Assembly (NCBI RefSeq): GCF_015207525.1
Contig: NZ_JADEWR010000024.1
Location: forward strand, 52,572-105,282
Source: Nodosilinea sp. LEGE 06152
Lineage (GTDB): Bacteria; Cyanobacteriota; Cyanobacteriia; Phormidesmidales; Phormidesmidaceae
DNA length: 52,711 bases
Direction of reading: 5' to 3'
Shown here piece after piece: positions 1-7,569 of this stretch. Below the pieces are notes generated by a model. The model was not told the DNA's origin and searched no databases. It was given only the letters and a program-made list of their open reading frames with translations. The position numbers were made by a program, and so were the translations under genes. Numbering within the stretch: position 1 is the first letter of the stretch; the number at the start of each line of letters is the position of its first letter.

Positions 1-629
1 CGCTGGCGAATGTCAAGCTTGATCGTCACCGGCTGGCCAAACTCGTCGCGCACCAGCTCCATTGGCAGATGGTTGACCTCGCAGTGGGCGTAGTGTTCTT
101 CCTGCCAGCCGCTGCGGTTAAGGCGCTGGTGACAGTAGCCCTGGCGGTAGAGCAGCCCCACTCCCACCATTGGCACCCCCAAGTCAGAGGCCGATTTGAG
201 GCTGTCGCCCGCCAGCACCCCCAGCCCACCCGCGTAGAAGGGCAGCGACTCGTGCAGACCAAACTCAGTGCAGAAGTAGGCCACCGGGCGATCGGAGCTG
301 AGCTGGGGGATAACCTGGTTGGCCCAGGGAGTTCGTCCCCCCGAAGACAAGGGTTGCCCCTCACGGCGGTAGGTCTCAAACTGGCTCACCAGATGCCGCA
401 GTCGGTTGAGGTAGTAAGGGTCTTCAGCCACCTGCCAGAGCCGTTCTAGGGGTACCGCTTCTAGCAGCGCTACGGGGTTGTGGCCGCAGGCCTGCCACCG
501 GGATGGATCGATGGTGCTAAATAGCGAAACCCGCTCCTCAGTCCAGCTCCACCAGTAGTCGTAGGCCAGGTCAGCCAGGGCAGCTAGGGGGGTGGGGAGT
601 TTGGCCTTGAGGCGTAAAACAGAAGTCAT
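1..629 (-). CDS. glgP: alpha-glucan (glycogen) phosphorylase, N-terminal part
   Basis: This is the first 209 codons of a phosphorylase that releases glucose-1-phosphate from glycogen; the rest lies beyond the left edge. The reading frame is open from an ATG at 629 to position 3. The start MTSVLRLKAKLPTPL and the YDYWWSWT segment are typical of the DUF3417 N-terminal domain of the bacterial/archaeal short-type phosphorylases. It is followed by the family's PVAYFCTEFGLHESLPFYAGG segment and GVLAGDSLKSASDLG. ORFs in other frames here are shadows. It is divergent from the peptidase at 861. The family is confident; glycogen versus another glucan is not decidable from this fragment. Confidence 0.9.
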   Translation of the reverse strand, partial: MTSVLRLKAKLPTPLAALADLAYDYWWSWTEERVSLFSTIDPSRWQACGHNPVALLEAVPLERLWQVAEDPYYLNRLRHLVSQFETYRREGQPLSSGGRTPWANQVIPQLSSDRPVAYFCTEFGLHESLPFYAGGLGVLAGDSLKSASDLGVPMVGVGLLYRQGYCHQRLNRSGWQEEHYAHCEVNHLPMELVRDEFGQPVTIKLDIRQ

Positions 630-860
630 GGGCAAGGAGAAGAACGGCCAGCGGAAACGAGCAAAGGCTTTTCCCAAGCATAGGGGAGAAGGCTGTTTAT
701 GAACTACCTAAGTTGAGCCGGTAGTTGGTTGGTTGGTTCTTAAACGACGGTGTAAGGCCCTAAGGTTGCAGACAGCTCCCCAAGCCCGGAACTAACGGCA
801 ATATGGCCCAGTCTGTGGAGTTCAGCTGCAAAGATTGGCGATGCACCCACCCCTGGGAGG

Positions 861-2216
861 ATGTCTCAGGCTCAAAAAATGGTGGTATATGATAGGCCGT
901 GGTGCAAGTGGGGATGGCAGGTGAATCAAGTCTTACGGGTAAATCGACCCACGGTTTTTGTGCTCAGACCCGAGCCACCGTCGCAGCTAGCCGCCAATGA
1001 ACAGGCGGCGATCGCAGCGGGCAGCCTCTACCCGCTGCAGTCCTACGCCTACGCCGACATCAACGGCGGCTTTGAAGGACACGTTAAAGTGGCGCTGCGC
1101 GATCGCACCATCGGCGGCTTTAACACCTGGTTTGTACCCACCCAAGCTATTCAGGTCGAGGCTGACGGTGTCATCGTCTACCCCCACGAAGACCAGGCCA
1201 CAAGCCCTGTACTGTGGATCAACACTGGCACTCTGCTCAAACGCCGCCCCCTCGACTCCAGTTTGCTTCCCCCCGAAGAGACTGTGGCCGTGCCGCGGGG
1301 CCAGACCTATAATCTGCATTCCTACGCGTTTGCCGATAGCCAGGGCAACTTCAACAACCACATCAAGTTTGCCATTCGCAACACCGAAGACTTTGTCAAC
1401 GGCCTCAGCACTTGGTTTGTGTATACCCCCCACGCCTTTGTCGCCCTCGACAACGACGTGGTATTTCCGCGCCAGGACCCCAACGCCTTTGTGCTGCGGG
1501 TAACCGCCAACACCCTGTTTAAACGTCGCCCGGTTGACAGCGGTCAACTGGCTGCCAACGAGCAGGTGGCGGCCTCACCAGGAACCACCATCGTGCTCAG
1601 CTCCTACGCCTTTGCCAACGCCCAGGGGTCATTTAACGGGCACATTCGCTTCACCATCAAATACGTCAAAGACGACATCAACGGGCTCAACACCTGGTAC
1701 GTATTCCAGGGCCACGCCCGCGTCGAGCGGGCCGGGGTTGTGGTCTATCCGCCGCCGGCCCCACCGGCCCCGCCGCCGCCGCCCCAGTACGTCGGTCGCC
1801 CCTTCCGGCTGCCGGGCAACACGTCCACGTTCTACACCGACCAGCCAATTATTCCCGGCGGCAGCTTTACCTGGGGCGAGGCCACCCGCGAGGCCACCCG
1901 CATTCCTGAAACCCAGGCGATTGTCGACAACATTATTGGTCTGGCGCGAGCGCTACAGCCCGTGCGCGATCGCCTCAATCGGCCCTTTCAAATCACCTCC
2001 TGGTATCGCCCGCCGGCGGTCAATGCGGCGGTGGGTGGTGCGTCCCAAAGCCAGCACCTGTACGGCAAGGCGGTCGATGTTCAGGTCCAGGGGCTCAGCG
2101 GTCGACAGGTGGCCAACGCAGTCATGCTCTCCTGGCCGGGGGGCGTCGGCATCTACAGCAACATTCCCAACATCATTCACCTCGACACCGGTCCCAAGCG
2201 CACCTGGGGATTTTAG
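861..2216 (+). CDS. M15-type D-alanyl-D-alanine carboxypeptidase-like protein with three N-terminal repeats
   Basis: 451 aa. Three tandem repeats of about 90 residues (roughly 25-110, 112-205 and 207-300) each carry a Lxx(E)xxxxxxG pattern, a SYA(Y/F)A(D/N) strand, a G(H/N)(V/I)(K/R)F core and a closing NTW(F/Y)V. A Pro-rich linker (about 302-315) leads to a peptidase domain with the M15 zinc/catalytic pattern SQHLYGKAVDV and IIHLDTG, so the likely substrate is peptidoglycan peptide or a D-Ala-D-Ala-like bond. No signal peptide or membrane segment is visible at the N-terminus, which is odd for a wall enzyme. The GGGAGG upstream touches the ATG, so the start is uncertain; the in-frame ATG at 879 is an alternative. 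The repeat looks like a domain attached to other cyanobacterial wall hydrolases, but I cannot name it. Confidence 0.8.
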   Translation: MSQAQKMVVYDRPWCKWGWQVNQVLRVNRPTVFVLRPEPPSQLAANEQAAIAAGSLYPLQSYAYADINGGFEGHVKVALRDRTIGGFNTWFVPTQAIQVEADGVIVYPHEDQATSPVLWINTGTLLKRRPLDSSLLPPEETVAVPRGQTYNLHSYAFADSQGNFNNHIKFAIRNTEDFVNGLSTWFVYTPHAFVALDNDVVFPRQDPNAFVLRVTANTLFKRRPVDSGQLAANEQVAASPGTTIVLSSYAFANAQGSFNGHIRFTIKYVKDDINGLNTWYVFQGHARVERAGVVVYPPPAPPAPPPPPQYVGRPFRLPGNTSTFYTDQPIIPGGSFTWGEATREATRIPETQAIVDNIIGLARALQPVRDRLNRPFQITSWYRPPAVNAAVGGASQSQHLYGKAVDVQVQGLSGRQVANAVMLSWPGGVGIYSNIPNIIHLDTGPKRTWGF

Positions 2217-2224
2217 CGCTAGGG

Positions 2225-2608
2225 TCAACGTCTTTGGGTGCCGCGCGCTGCCGCAGGTGCCTGCCGGGGCAGGTGCCGCTCCAGGCTCCAGTAGCTAACT
2301 AGCCGCGCCACCAGCAGCCACCCGTTAATTGCCAACAGCAGCGGCCATAGCCCCAGCCATTCAGCCCCAGCCATGGGCCTGACCAGCAGATGCAGCAGGA
2401 GCACGCCAGCGAGCAAAAGCGCGTTGAAGGCCAGCAGCGATCGCCAGCGGTTGACGGGCCAGCCAGGCTTGCGGTACCAGGGTTGCCGGGCGGCATAGGC
2501 GGCGTAGCAGCCCCTATGGATGGAATGCAGACCGCGCCCGACAACCGCCAGCGTCTGGCGAGAGAGAATTGGCCTGCCACAGTGCTGACACATGATGTCG
2601 TGCTTCAT
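2225..2608 (-). CDS. small membrane protein with an N-terminal CxxC motif
   Basis: 127 aa from an ATG at 2608, chosen because AGGAG and GGAGGGG lie just upstream; an in-frame ATG at 2629 would add seven residues. The N-terminus has CQHCGRPI and a later Cys (HRGCY), which could bind one zinc like a ribbon. Two hydrophobic helices follow (LLAFNALLLAGVLLLHLLV and LGLWPLLLAINGWLLVARLV), then a basic tail. Its stop faces that of the peptidase at 2216, and it is followed on the same strand by nothing until the left-edge gene. I do not recognise the family. Confidence 0.6.
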   Translation of the reverse strand: MKHDIMCQHCGRPILSRQTLAVVGRGLHSIHRGCYAAYAARQPWYRKPGWPVNRWRSLLAFNALLLAGVLLLHLLVRPMAGAEWLGLWPLLLAINGWLLVARLVSYWSLERHLPRQAPAAARGTQRR

Positions 2609-2647
2609 CCCCTCCGCTCCTGTGGCCATACTTGTGGATCGATGCCG

Positions 2648-3262
2648 CTAGGGGTAAACCCGAGGATAGTCGACCGGGTCGACCTGTTCCCCTGGCGAGT
2701 CGCTACATTCTTGGTAGCGGAAGGTGGTCAACTCCAGTTCGGCCCCTGTCCACCGATACTCGGCCAGCGAGCCGCAGTCGCCCAGCCCCCGCGCTTTGCT
2801 AAACACCGTCAAGAGACTGGTCTCTGGGTCAAAGCTGGTCAAACCGCCCACGGTAGCCTCGCTGGTGCGCTCAAACTGCCCTGACTCGTTGGGGTAAAAC
2901 AGGTCTAGGGTCAGCGGTTGCAGCGTGCCATCGGGCTGCACGCCCACAAAGGCATAGACCGACTGGTAGGCCGCCGTAGCGCACTGTAGCTCCACTAGAG
3001 CGCGATCGCCCGTGCGGTACACCCGCGATTCAGCGGCAGCCACCTCCGGCTGATAAAACCCATCGCAGCTGTCCTGGCTTTCCGCCTGCTCCAGCACAGT
3101 TTGTAGAATCACCTCGTCGGCGGGCAAATCGCTCTCGCTGGCGGGGTCGGCGGTAGCCTCGGGTTCTGCCGAGCCGGAGGGCGGCGGCGCATTGCAGGCT
3201 GCGATCGCCGTGAGCAGCAGCGCCGCAAGCGTGGTCTGGCCAAGGGCAATTTGTCTCACCAT
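2648..3262 (-). CDS. secreted lipoprotein, DUF1176-like
   Basis: 204 aa. A signal peptide with a lipobox (hydrophobic AALLLTAIAAC, predicted lipidated Cys near residue 23) is followed by an acidic, Pro/Ser-rich linker. The rest has four conserved-looking Cys residues (QDSCDGFY, ELQCAT, GLGDCGS, YQECSD), probably two disulfides in the periplasm. The pattern of a Cys-bearing C-terminal domain with LTVFSKARGLGDCG resembles DUF1176 proteins; their biochemical role is unknown. The ATG at 3262 is 145 bp from the divergent small ORF at 3408. Confidence 0.7.
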   Translation of the reverse strand: MVRQIALGQTTLAALLLTAIAACNAPPPSGSAEPEATADPASESDLPADEVILQTVLEQAESQDSCDGFYQPEVAAAESRVYRTGDRALVELQCATAAYQSVYAFVGVQPDGTLQPLTLDLFYPNESGQFERTSEATVGGLTSFDPETSLLTVFSKARGLGDCGSLAEYRWTGAELELTTFRYQECSDSPGEQVDPVDYPRVYP

Positions 3263-3407
3263 AGTCTCCCTGGGGCGATCGCCTGTCGTGGGGTTATTAT
3301 TCCCGAAGTTTCGTGATTTCTCTAGCTATAGAATCTGCAGCGGGTTCCGTTCCCTAGTTATCATAGAAAGCGATTTAACCAATTTTTGCTGATTTCGCTG
3401 AATAATC

Positions 3408-3659
3408 ATGGCCCAGCCTAAACATACCCAGGCCCACCTCTCCCGCACGGTGCCCAAGGATCAGTCTGAGTTTTTCAAAAAGCGCACCCGCGACTCGATG
3501 GAGTACTACATGGGGGCCAAGCTGCTGGAAGTGGGGGTAAACCCTAAAAATACCGTCTATCGCTGGACCTCAGAGATCAAAGGCAGCCAGGAAGTAATTA
3601 CTGTCAGCGCCTACTGGGGCGAGTCGCGCGAAAAGCTAGAGGCCGAAGAAAAAGCCTAA
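3408..3659 (+). CDS. conserved-looking small soluble protein of unknown function
   Basis: 83 aa with charged ends: a basic start with HLSRTVPKDQSEFFKKRTRDSM, written here as its key segment TVPKDQSEFFKK, and an acidic-basic helix ESREKLEAEEKA at the end. There are no membrane segments, signal peptide or known catalytic motif. Codon use and GC match the neighbours, so it is probably real. No clear Shine-Dalgarno precedes the ATG. It is divergent from the lipoprotein and followed by the intergenic repeats at 3732-3839. I do not recognise it. Confidence 0.6.
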   Translation: MAQPKHTQAHLSRTVPKDQSEFFKKRTRDSMEYYMGAKLLEVGVNPKNTVYRWTSEIKGSQEVITVSAYWGESREKLEAEEKA

Positions 3660-3731
3660 GGCCCTGGTTAAGCGCCTATTTGGAAACCGCAAGCTAGTGA
3701 TCTGCCGGATCGCTAAAAGGCTTGGCCTACC

Positions 3732-3752
3732 GTAGGGTGGGCACTGCCCACC
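3732..3752. repeat. copy 1 of the 21-bp GTAGGGTGGGCA palindromic repeat
   Basis: A near-perfect palindrome of the form GGTGGGCA-C-TGCCCACC with a GTAG flank on one side. It lies in the intergenic space between the convergent 83-aa gene and rsmB. Six further copies occur in this window. Confidence 0.85.
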
Positions 3753-3781
3753 AGCCTGGAATCAAAGGACTTAGCTAAACT

Positions 3782-3839
3782 CTAGGGGCTGTCATCAATT
3801 AGCTGCTAAACGCCCAAAATCAAGGTTTACAGCCCCTAG
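3782..3839. terminator. stem-loop between convergent genes
   Basis: An 11-bp perfect inverted repeat (CTAGGGGCTGT at 3782-3792 and its complement at 3829-3839) with a 36-nt loop. It lies between the stop codons of the 83-aa gene and rsmB. There is no T-tract on either side, so it is a candidate bidirectional end-of-transcript structure rather than a canonical intrinsic terminator. Confidence 0.4.
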
Positions 3840-3907
3840 CCTGTTCTTGGGGTCGGGCGTGGCAAGGCTTGATACGCCAAACTTTTGGCCACAATTGACG
3901 ACACGCC

Positions 3908-5275
3908 CTAAGTCTCCTGTAGCTTCACCATAAAGAAGCCGTCCATGTTGTGGCGGTGGGGCCAAACTCGTATCCAGCCTTGGGGAGAGACCTCTAGCCC
4001 GCCACCAAACCCTGGCTCAGGAGGTTGAATACGCCAGTTGGAATGAGCTTGGCAAAAAGCGCCGATCACCGCCTCGTTTTCGGCGGGGTGCAGGGTGCAG
4101 GTGGCGTAGACCAACGTGCCGCCGGATTTAACGCAGCGAGCGGCTTCGGCCAGCAGGACGCTTTGCAACTCCGCTAGGGAGGCAATGTTGGCGGGGGTCT
4201 GTCGCCAGCGGGCGTCGGCGTGGCGGTGTAGGGTGCCCAGGCCCGAGCAGGGCGCATCAACCAGCACCCGGTCGAACCGCTGGTGAAACTGGGTTAGCTC
4301 GGTGCTGTCGCCCGCATGAATGTGCAGGTTCGTGAGGCCCAGACGGGCGGCATTGGCGGTAATTTTTTTCAGCCGGGAGGGGGCGCGATCGCAGGCCCAC
4401 ACCGTCCCGGCCTGCCCGACAATCTCAGCCATCTGCGTAGCTTTGCCCCCCGGTGCCGCGCAAACATCCAGTACGGTGTCGCCCGGTTGGGGGTCAAGCA
4501 GCAGCCCCACTAGCTGAGCACTGGTATCCTGCACGCTCCACCAGCCTTCGCCGTAGCCCGGCAGGTCGGCGAGTGCCCCCTGGTGGTTGACCAACCGCAG
4601 CCCAAAGGGAACGCCGGGGATTGGTTCCACAGCAATGTCAGCGGCATCAAAGGCCGTTTTTACGTCAGCAACCGTGGCCTGCTGACGGTTCACCCGCAGG
4701 TCAATGGTGGGCACCTGGTTAAACCACTGGCAAAGCTGGTCAGCCTCCTCAACCCCAAGCTGGTCGAGCCACAGGGCCATCAGCCAGTCAGGGTAGCTAT
4801 GGCGTAGGCCCAGAGCAGCTACAGGCTGATCGGGCAGAACTAACGGATCTGCACCCTGCTCGGCCTGACGGCTGTACTGTCGCAACAGCCCGTTCACCAC
4901 GCCAGACAGGCGACCCAGCCCGTTGGCTTTGGCCAGATCTACGCTGGTATTCACCGCTGCCGAAGCAGGTACGGCTGTTAAGTAGCGCAATTGGTAAAGC
5001 CCCAGGTGCAGCACCAGCCGCAGCACCGGGGGCTGTTTGTCAGCGGGGCGGGTGCCCAACTGGTCGATTAGAGCATCTAGCGTGCGCTGGCGACGAACGG
5101 TGCCATAGACCATCTCGGTGGCAAAGGCGCAATCGCTCACGCTGAGATTTCCCTGGGATAGGGTGCGGTGCAAAGCGACATCGGCATAGGCTCCCGCCTG
5201 TACCTGAAGCAGCACATTCAGCGCCAGCTGCCTTGCCCCAGCAGCCTTTGAGGGGGCGGCAGACGGAGTGGTCAT
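3908..5275 (-). CDS. rsmB: 16S rRNA m5C967 methyltransferase (RsmB/Sun)
   Basis: 455 aa from the ATG at 5275; the frame is open 12 bp further to a TTG, which I reject because ATG is available and neither has a clear Shine-Dalgarno. An N-terminal NusB-like RNA-binding domain (about 15-145) is followed by a Rossmann methyltransferase. SAM is bound by DVCAAPGGKATQMAE. The two cysteines of RNA m5C enzymes are present: the catalytic one in YATCTLHP (about residue 393) and the release cysteine in VDAPCSG (about 343). It acts on 16S rRNA in the 30S subunit. It lies 13 bp after the stop of the small membrane protein and appears to end the petN transcript. Confidence 0.93.
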   Translation of the reverse strand: MTTPSAAPSKAAGARQLALNVLLQVQAGAYADVALHRTLSQGNLSVSDCAFATEMVYGTVRRQRTLDALIDQLGTRPADKQPPVLRLVLHLGLYQLRYLTAVPASAAVNTSVDLAKANGLGRLSGVVNGLLRQYSRQAEQGADPLVLPDQPVAALGLRHSYPDWLMALWLDQLGVEEADQLCQWFNQVPTIDLRVNRQQATVADVKTAFDAADIAVEPIPGVPFGLRLVNHQGALADLPGYGEGWWSVQDTSAQLVGLLLDPQPGDTVLDVCAAPGGKATQMAEIVGQAGTVWACDRAPSRLKKITANAARLGLTNLHIHAGDSTELTQFHQRFDRVLVDAPCSGLGTLHRHADARWRQTPANIASLAELQSVLLAEAARCVKSGGTLVYATCTLHPAENEAVIGAFCQAHSNWRIQPPEPGFGGGLEVSPQGWIRVWPHRHNMDGFFMVKLQET

Positions 5276-5288
5276 GGTGTTGGCCAAG

Positions 5289-5459
5289 CTATGACTTAGC
5301 GCGGCGTTTGGGAGTCGCCTGCTGGTCGTTTTTACGACGACGGCGATCGCGCCAGTCGGCAGCAGTTAAGTACACCACGCCGCCTGTTACAACGACCATT
5401 AGCACCAGGGCAACGGTCGCGAGCACGCTAAAGACTTGAGCTTGTAGAGTTGCTTCCAT
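5289..5459 (-). CDS. 56-aa single-pass membrane protein downstream of petN
   Basis: Too short for ordinary ORF calling. It starts MEATLQAQVFSVLATVALVL and has one hydrophobic helix (residues 10-34). A very basic C-terminus follows (DWRDRRRRK and KRRAKS), which predicts the tail on the cytoplasmic/stromal side. It is sandwiched between petN (19 bp upstream) and rsmB (13 bp downstream) on the same strand. It looks like a small photosynthetic or thylakoid accessory subunit, but it does not match PetM, PetL, PetG, PsbN or PsbX as I know them. Function unknown. Confidence 0.65.
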   Translation of the reverse strand: MEATLQAQVFSVLATVALVLMVVVTGGVVYLTAADWRDRRRRKNDQQATPKRRAKS

Positions 5460-5478
5460 AGCTATACAGGCATTGGGT

Positions 5479-5568
5479 TTAGAACCCGTTGCGACCCCAG
5501 ATCACCATCGACAGAGAGAACGTAAACGTAACCAGCAGCGCCACCCAGCCAAACGACAAAATATCCAT
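5479..5568 (-). CDS. petN: cytochrome b6f complex subunit VIII (PetN)
   Basis: 29 codons encoding a protein that starts MDILSFGWVALL and ends VIWGRNGF. This is the diagnostic MDIL-x-x-GW start and WGRNG end of PetN, the smallest subunit of the b6f complex, with a single transmembrane helix stabilising the dimer in the thylakoid. The length equals the family's usual 29 aa. It is the first gene of a likely petN - small membrane protein - rsmB transcript. No strong Shine-Dalgarno precedes the ATG. Confidence 0.95.
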   Translation of the reverse strand: MDILSFGWVALLVTFTFSLSMVIWGRNGF

Positions 5569-5660
5569 AGGTGCTTTCTAAAGCTCAAAACATCACAGCT
5601 ATTTTTATCATAATGCCACGGCGTTTCCTCGGTTCAATATCTCTACTTGAGGTCTATTTT
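5569..5660 (-). promoter_or_regulatory. candidate petN promoter region
   Basis: Reading toward petN there is a TATGAT (complement of 5610-5615 or thereabouts) followed by an AT-rich run, with a TTGAAC about 19 bp upstream. The spacing is slightly long. This is inferred from sequence only. Confidence 0.3.
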
Positions 5661-5719
5661 TTCCAAGGCAAAGAGCGTCTAGGGGAGGGGTGGATCCCAA
5701 AGCTTTTCGAATAATTCCG

Positions 5720-6772
5720 TCAAACGGTCCCATTAGACAAGCCCATCAGGCAGCAGAGCTTATATACAGCTCTAGCCCCTACATTGCCGTCCCACTCGCC
5801 GTCGCCCACCTCACAGAGGTCAAAGCCGATAATCTGCCGCCCACTGCGCACCACCTGGCGAAGCAGGCAAAACACCTCTTCTAGCTCTAGCCCACCGGGA
5901 ACGGGAGTGCCGGTGCTGGGGCAGAGCTTGGGGTCAAGGCCATCGGCATCAAAGCTGACGTAGACCTTTTCGGGCAGATCCGCCACGATCGCCTCACACT
6001 GCTGCATCCAGGGCACGCCCCGGTAGGTGTTTTCTTTCACCACCGTGTCGTAGTGAGTGACGATGCGCCCCTCCGACCCTTTGATCAACGCCACCTCGTC
6101 GTGGCACAGGTCGCGAATGCCCACCTGTACCAGCCGACTCACCTGGGGTAGCCCCAGCAGGTTGTACATAATCGACGCGTGGGAGTAGCGAAAGCCCTGG
6201 TAGGCCTGCCGCAGGTCGGCATGGGCGTCGATGTGCAGCACGCCAAAATTGGAATGGCGCTCAACCAGGGCTTGCAGGTAGCCCAACGGCACGCTGTGGT
6301 CGCCGCCGATTACCCCCACTCGCTTGCCCGCGTCGAGGGTGGCAGCAGTCTGGGCGTAGAGCCAGCCGGTCATTTGTTCGCAGGCGTGGTTGACGTTGTC
6401 GAGGTCGGTTTGGAGTAGGGGCTGGGATGCGATCGCAATCCCCTCCTCCGTTGCCTGAATGACGCGATTTGCCGCCTCGCGCACCTGCTGGTTGAGATCG
6501 TACAGATGTTGCGGAATGGGCGGCATAAAAATTCCCTGCCGCCAGCCCTCGGGGTTGTCGCGATCGTACAGGTCGAGCTGGGGGGAGGCCTCTAGCACTC
6601 GCCGTGGTCCCTGGGCCGCACCCTGGTGGTACGACACCGTCACCTCCCAGGGCACGCCGAAGACAATAATGCCGGCGCTGTCGTAGTCACAGGGCAGGCC
6701 GTAGAGGTTGCCGTTGTCGAGGCCCACGCCGCTGGGGTCAAAGGTCTGTAAGTTGGCAGTTGAGATAGTCAT
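5720..6772 (-). CDS. speB: agmatinase/arginase-family ureohydrolase
   Basis: 350 aa of the ureohydrolase fold. The binuclear metal ligands are all present: His159 in GGDHS, Asp182/His184/Asp186 in DAHADL, and Asp275/Asp277 in SFDADGLDP. The expected reaction is agmatine to putrescine plus urea. The neighbouring speDE fusion (spermidine from putrescine) supports that reading. Cyanobacterial members of this family also include a Ni-dependent guanidine hydrolase (Synechocystis Sll1077), and its substrate loop cannot be told apart with certainty by eye. No hypAB Ni-chaperone genes lie nearby. ATG start at 6772. Confidence 0.85.
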   Translation of the reverse strand: MTISTANLQTFDPSGVGLDNGNLYGLPCDYDSAGIIVFGVPWEVTVSYHQGAAQGPRRVLEASPQLDLYDRDNPEGWRQGIFMPPIPQHLYDLNQQVREAANRVIQATEEGIAIASQPLLQTDLDNVNHACEQMTGWLYAQTAATLDAGKRVGVIGGDHSVPLGYLQALVERHSNFGVLHIDAHADLRQAYQGFRYSHASIMYNLLGLPQVSRLVQVGIRDLCHDEVALIKGSEGRIVTHYDTVVKENTYRGVPWMQQCEAIVADLPEKVYVSFDADGLDPKLCPSTGTPVPGGLELEEVFCLLRQVVRSGRQIIGFDLCEVGDGEWDGNVGARAVYKLCCLMGLSNGTV

Positions 6773-6836
6773 GGCGAGTTAATGCTTAAGTTTTTAGGCC
6801 TGCCTAATTTCTGAGCCTGCCTAATGTTTAGGTGGC

Positions 6837-7175
6837 TCAAGTTTCTGGAGGAATGTGTAACACCAGCTCTGCAATCAAAGGAGGAATTTCAGCCTTAACC
6901 ACATTCCAAACAACAGTGAGATCGATGTCGTCGTAGCCGTGGACCAGGCGATTTCGCATGCCGTTGATTTCTGGCCAGGCAATGTTGGGTAAGGCCTGTC
7001 GAGTAGGTTCTGAAACCCGCCTGGCGGCTTCGGCAATCACCAGTATGCGACGGATAACAGCATCCTGAAGCTGAATATCTTCAGCAAACTCGGCTTCAGA
7101 ACAGTGCTTTGTGTAGGAAACAATTAGCTCTGCCGATTGCAGCATATCAAGCAGAAACTGAAGATCCCGTTGCAT
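6837..7175 (-). CDS. hepT: HepT-family ribonuclease toxin (HEPN domain)
   Basis: 112 aa from the ATG at 7175 (start MQRDLQFLLDMLQSA); the longer frame to 7235 overlaps mntA and is rejected. An all-helical HEPN protein with the catalytic Rx4-6H motif RNRLVHGY. The Tyr two residues after the His is the residue AMPylated by the MntA partner in characterised systems. It acts as an RNase in the cytoplasm. It overlaps the antitoxin gene by 29 bp, the normal paired arrangement, and sits between two polyamine genes on the same strand. Confidence 0.9.
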   Translation of the reverse strand: MQRDLQFLLDMLQSAELIVSYTKHCSEAEFAEDIQLQDAVIRRILVIAEAARRVSEPTRQALPNIAWPEINGMRNRLVHGYDDIDLTVVWNVVKAEIPPLIAELVLHIPPET

Positions 7176-7479
7176 AGACCACCTGGGCAGAGGAAAGAAT
7201 TTCGCGGCGGCGCAGGTAGTTAAGGCTGGTTTCAATACCCTGACGGGTGATCAGATCGACCTCTCGGCCAAACAAAGCCTTCAGCTCTGCTTCCATGCGA
7301 TCGAGGGTGCGAAAGGTGGGGTGGGCTTTAGGGTGAAATTGCACCATCACATCCACATCGCTATCGGCGTGAAAGTCGTCGCGCAGAGCAGATCCAAACA
7401 GAGAAAATTCTGTGACTTGCCAGCGATCGCAGAACTCAGCAATTTGCTCCATGGGTAGTTCAATCTGCGCGATCGCCAT
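7147..7479 (-). CDS. mntA: MntA-family minimal nucleotidyltransferase antitoxin
   Basis: 110 aa from the ATG at 7479 (start MAIAQIELPMEQIAEF). It carries the nucleotidyltransferase motif GSx10DxD as LFGSALRDDFHADSDVDVMV, shown here by its ends GSALRDD and DSDVDV. MntA proteins silence HepT by transferring AMP groups to a tyrosine. It is the first gene of the pair and overlaps hepT by 29 bp, which implies coupled translation. It begins 90 bp after the speDE stop, so read-through from speDE is possible. Confidence 0.9.
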   Translation of the reverse strand: MAIAQIELPMEQIAEFCDRWQVTEFSLFGSALRDDFHADSDVDVMVQFHPKAHPTFRTLDRMEAELKALFGREVDLITRQGIETSLNYLRRREILSSAQVVYATGSSVSA

Positions 7480-7569
7480 ACCAGCCCGACCTGAGAACGA
7501 CAATATTCCTCTGTTGAGTAGAACCGGAGATAGGAGAAGCGTGGCCTCCCCTATCTTCAGCAATTTCCT

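Noticed and set aside
987..1547. Minus-strand 186-aa ORF opposite the M15 peptidase
   Set aside because: Shadow of a strongly supported gene with repeats and catalytic motifs; no family features of its own.
5720..6772. Guanidine hydrolase (GdmH)
   Set aside because: Possible by family, but the speDE neighbour and absence of hypAB Ni-chaperone genes favour agmatinase; left open in the entry.
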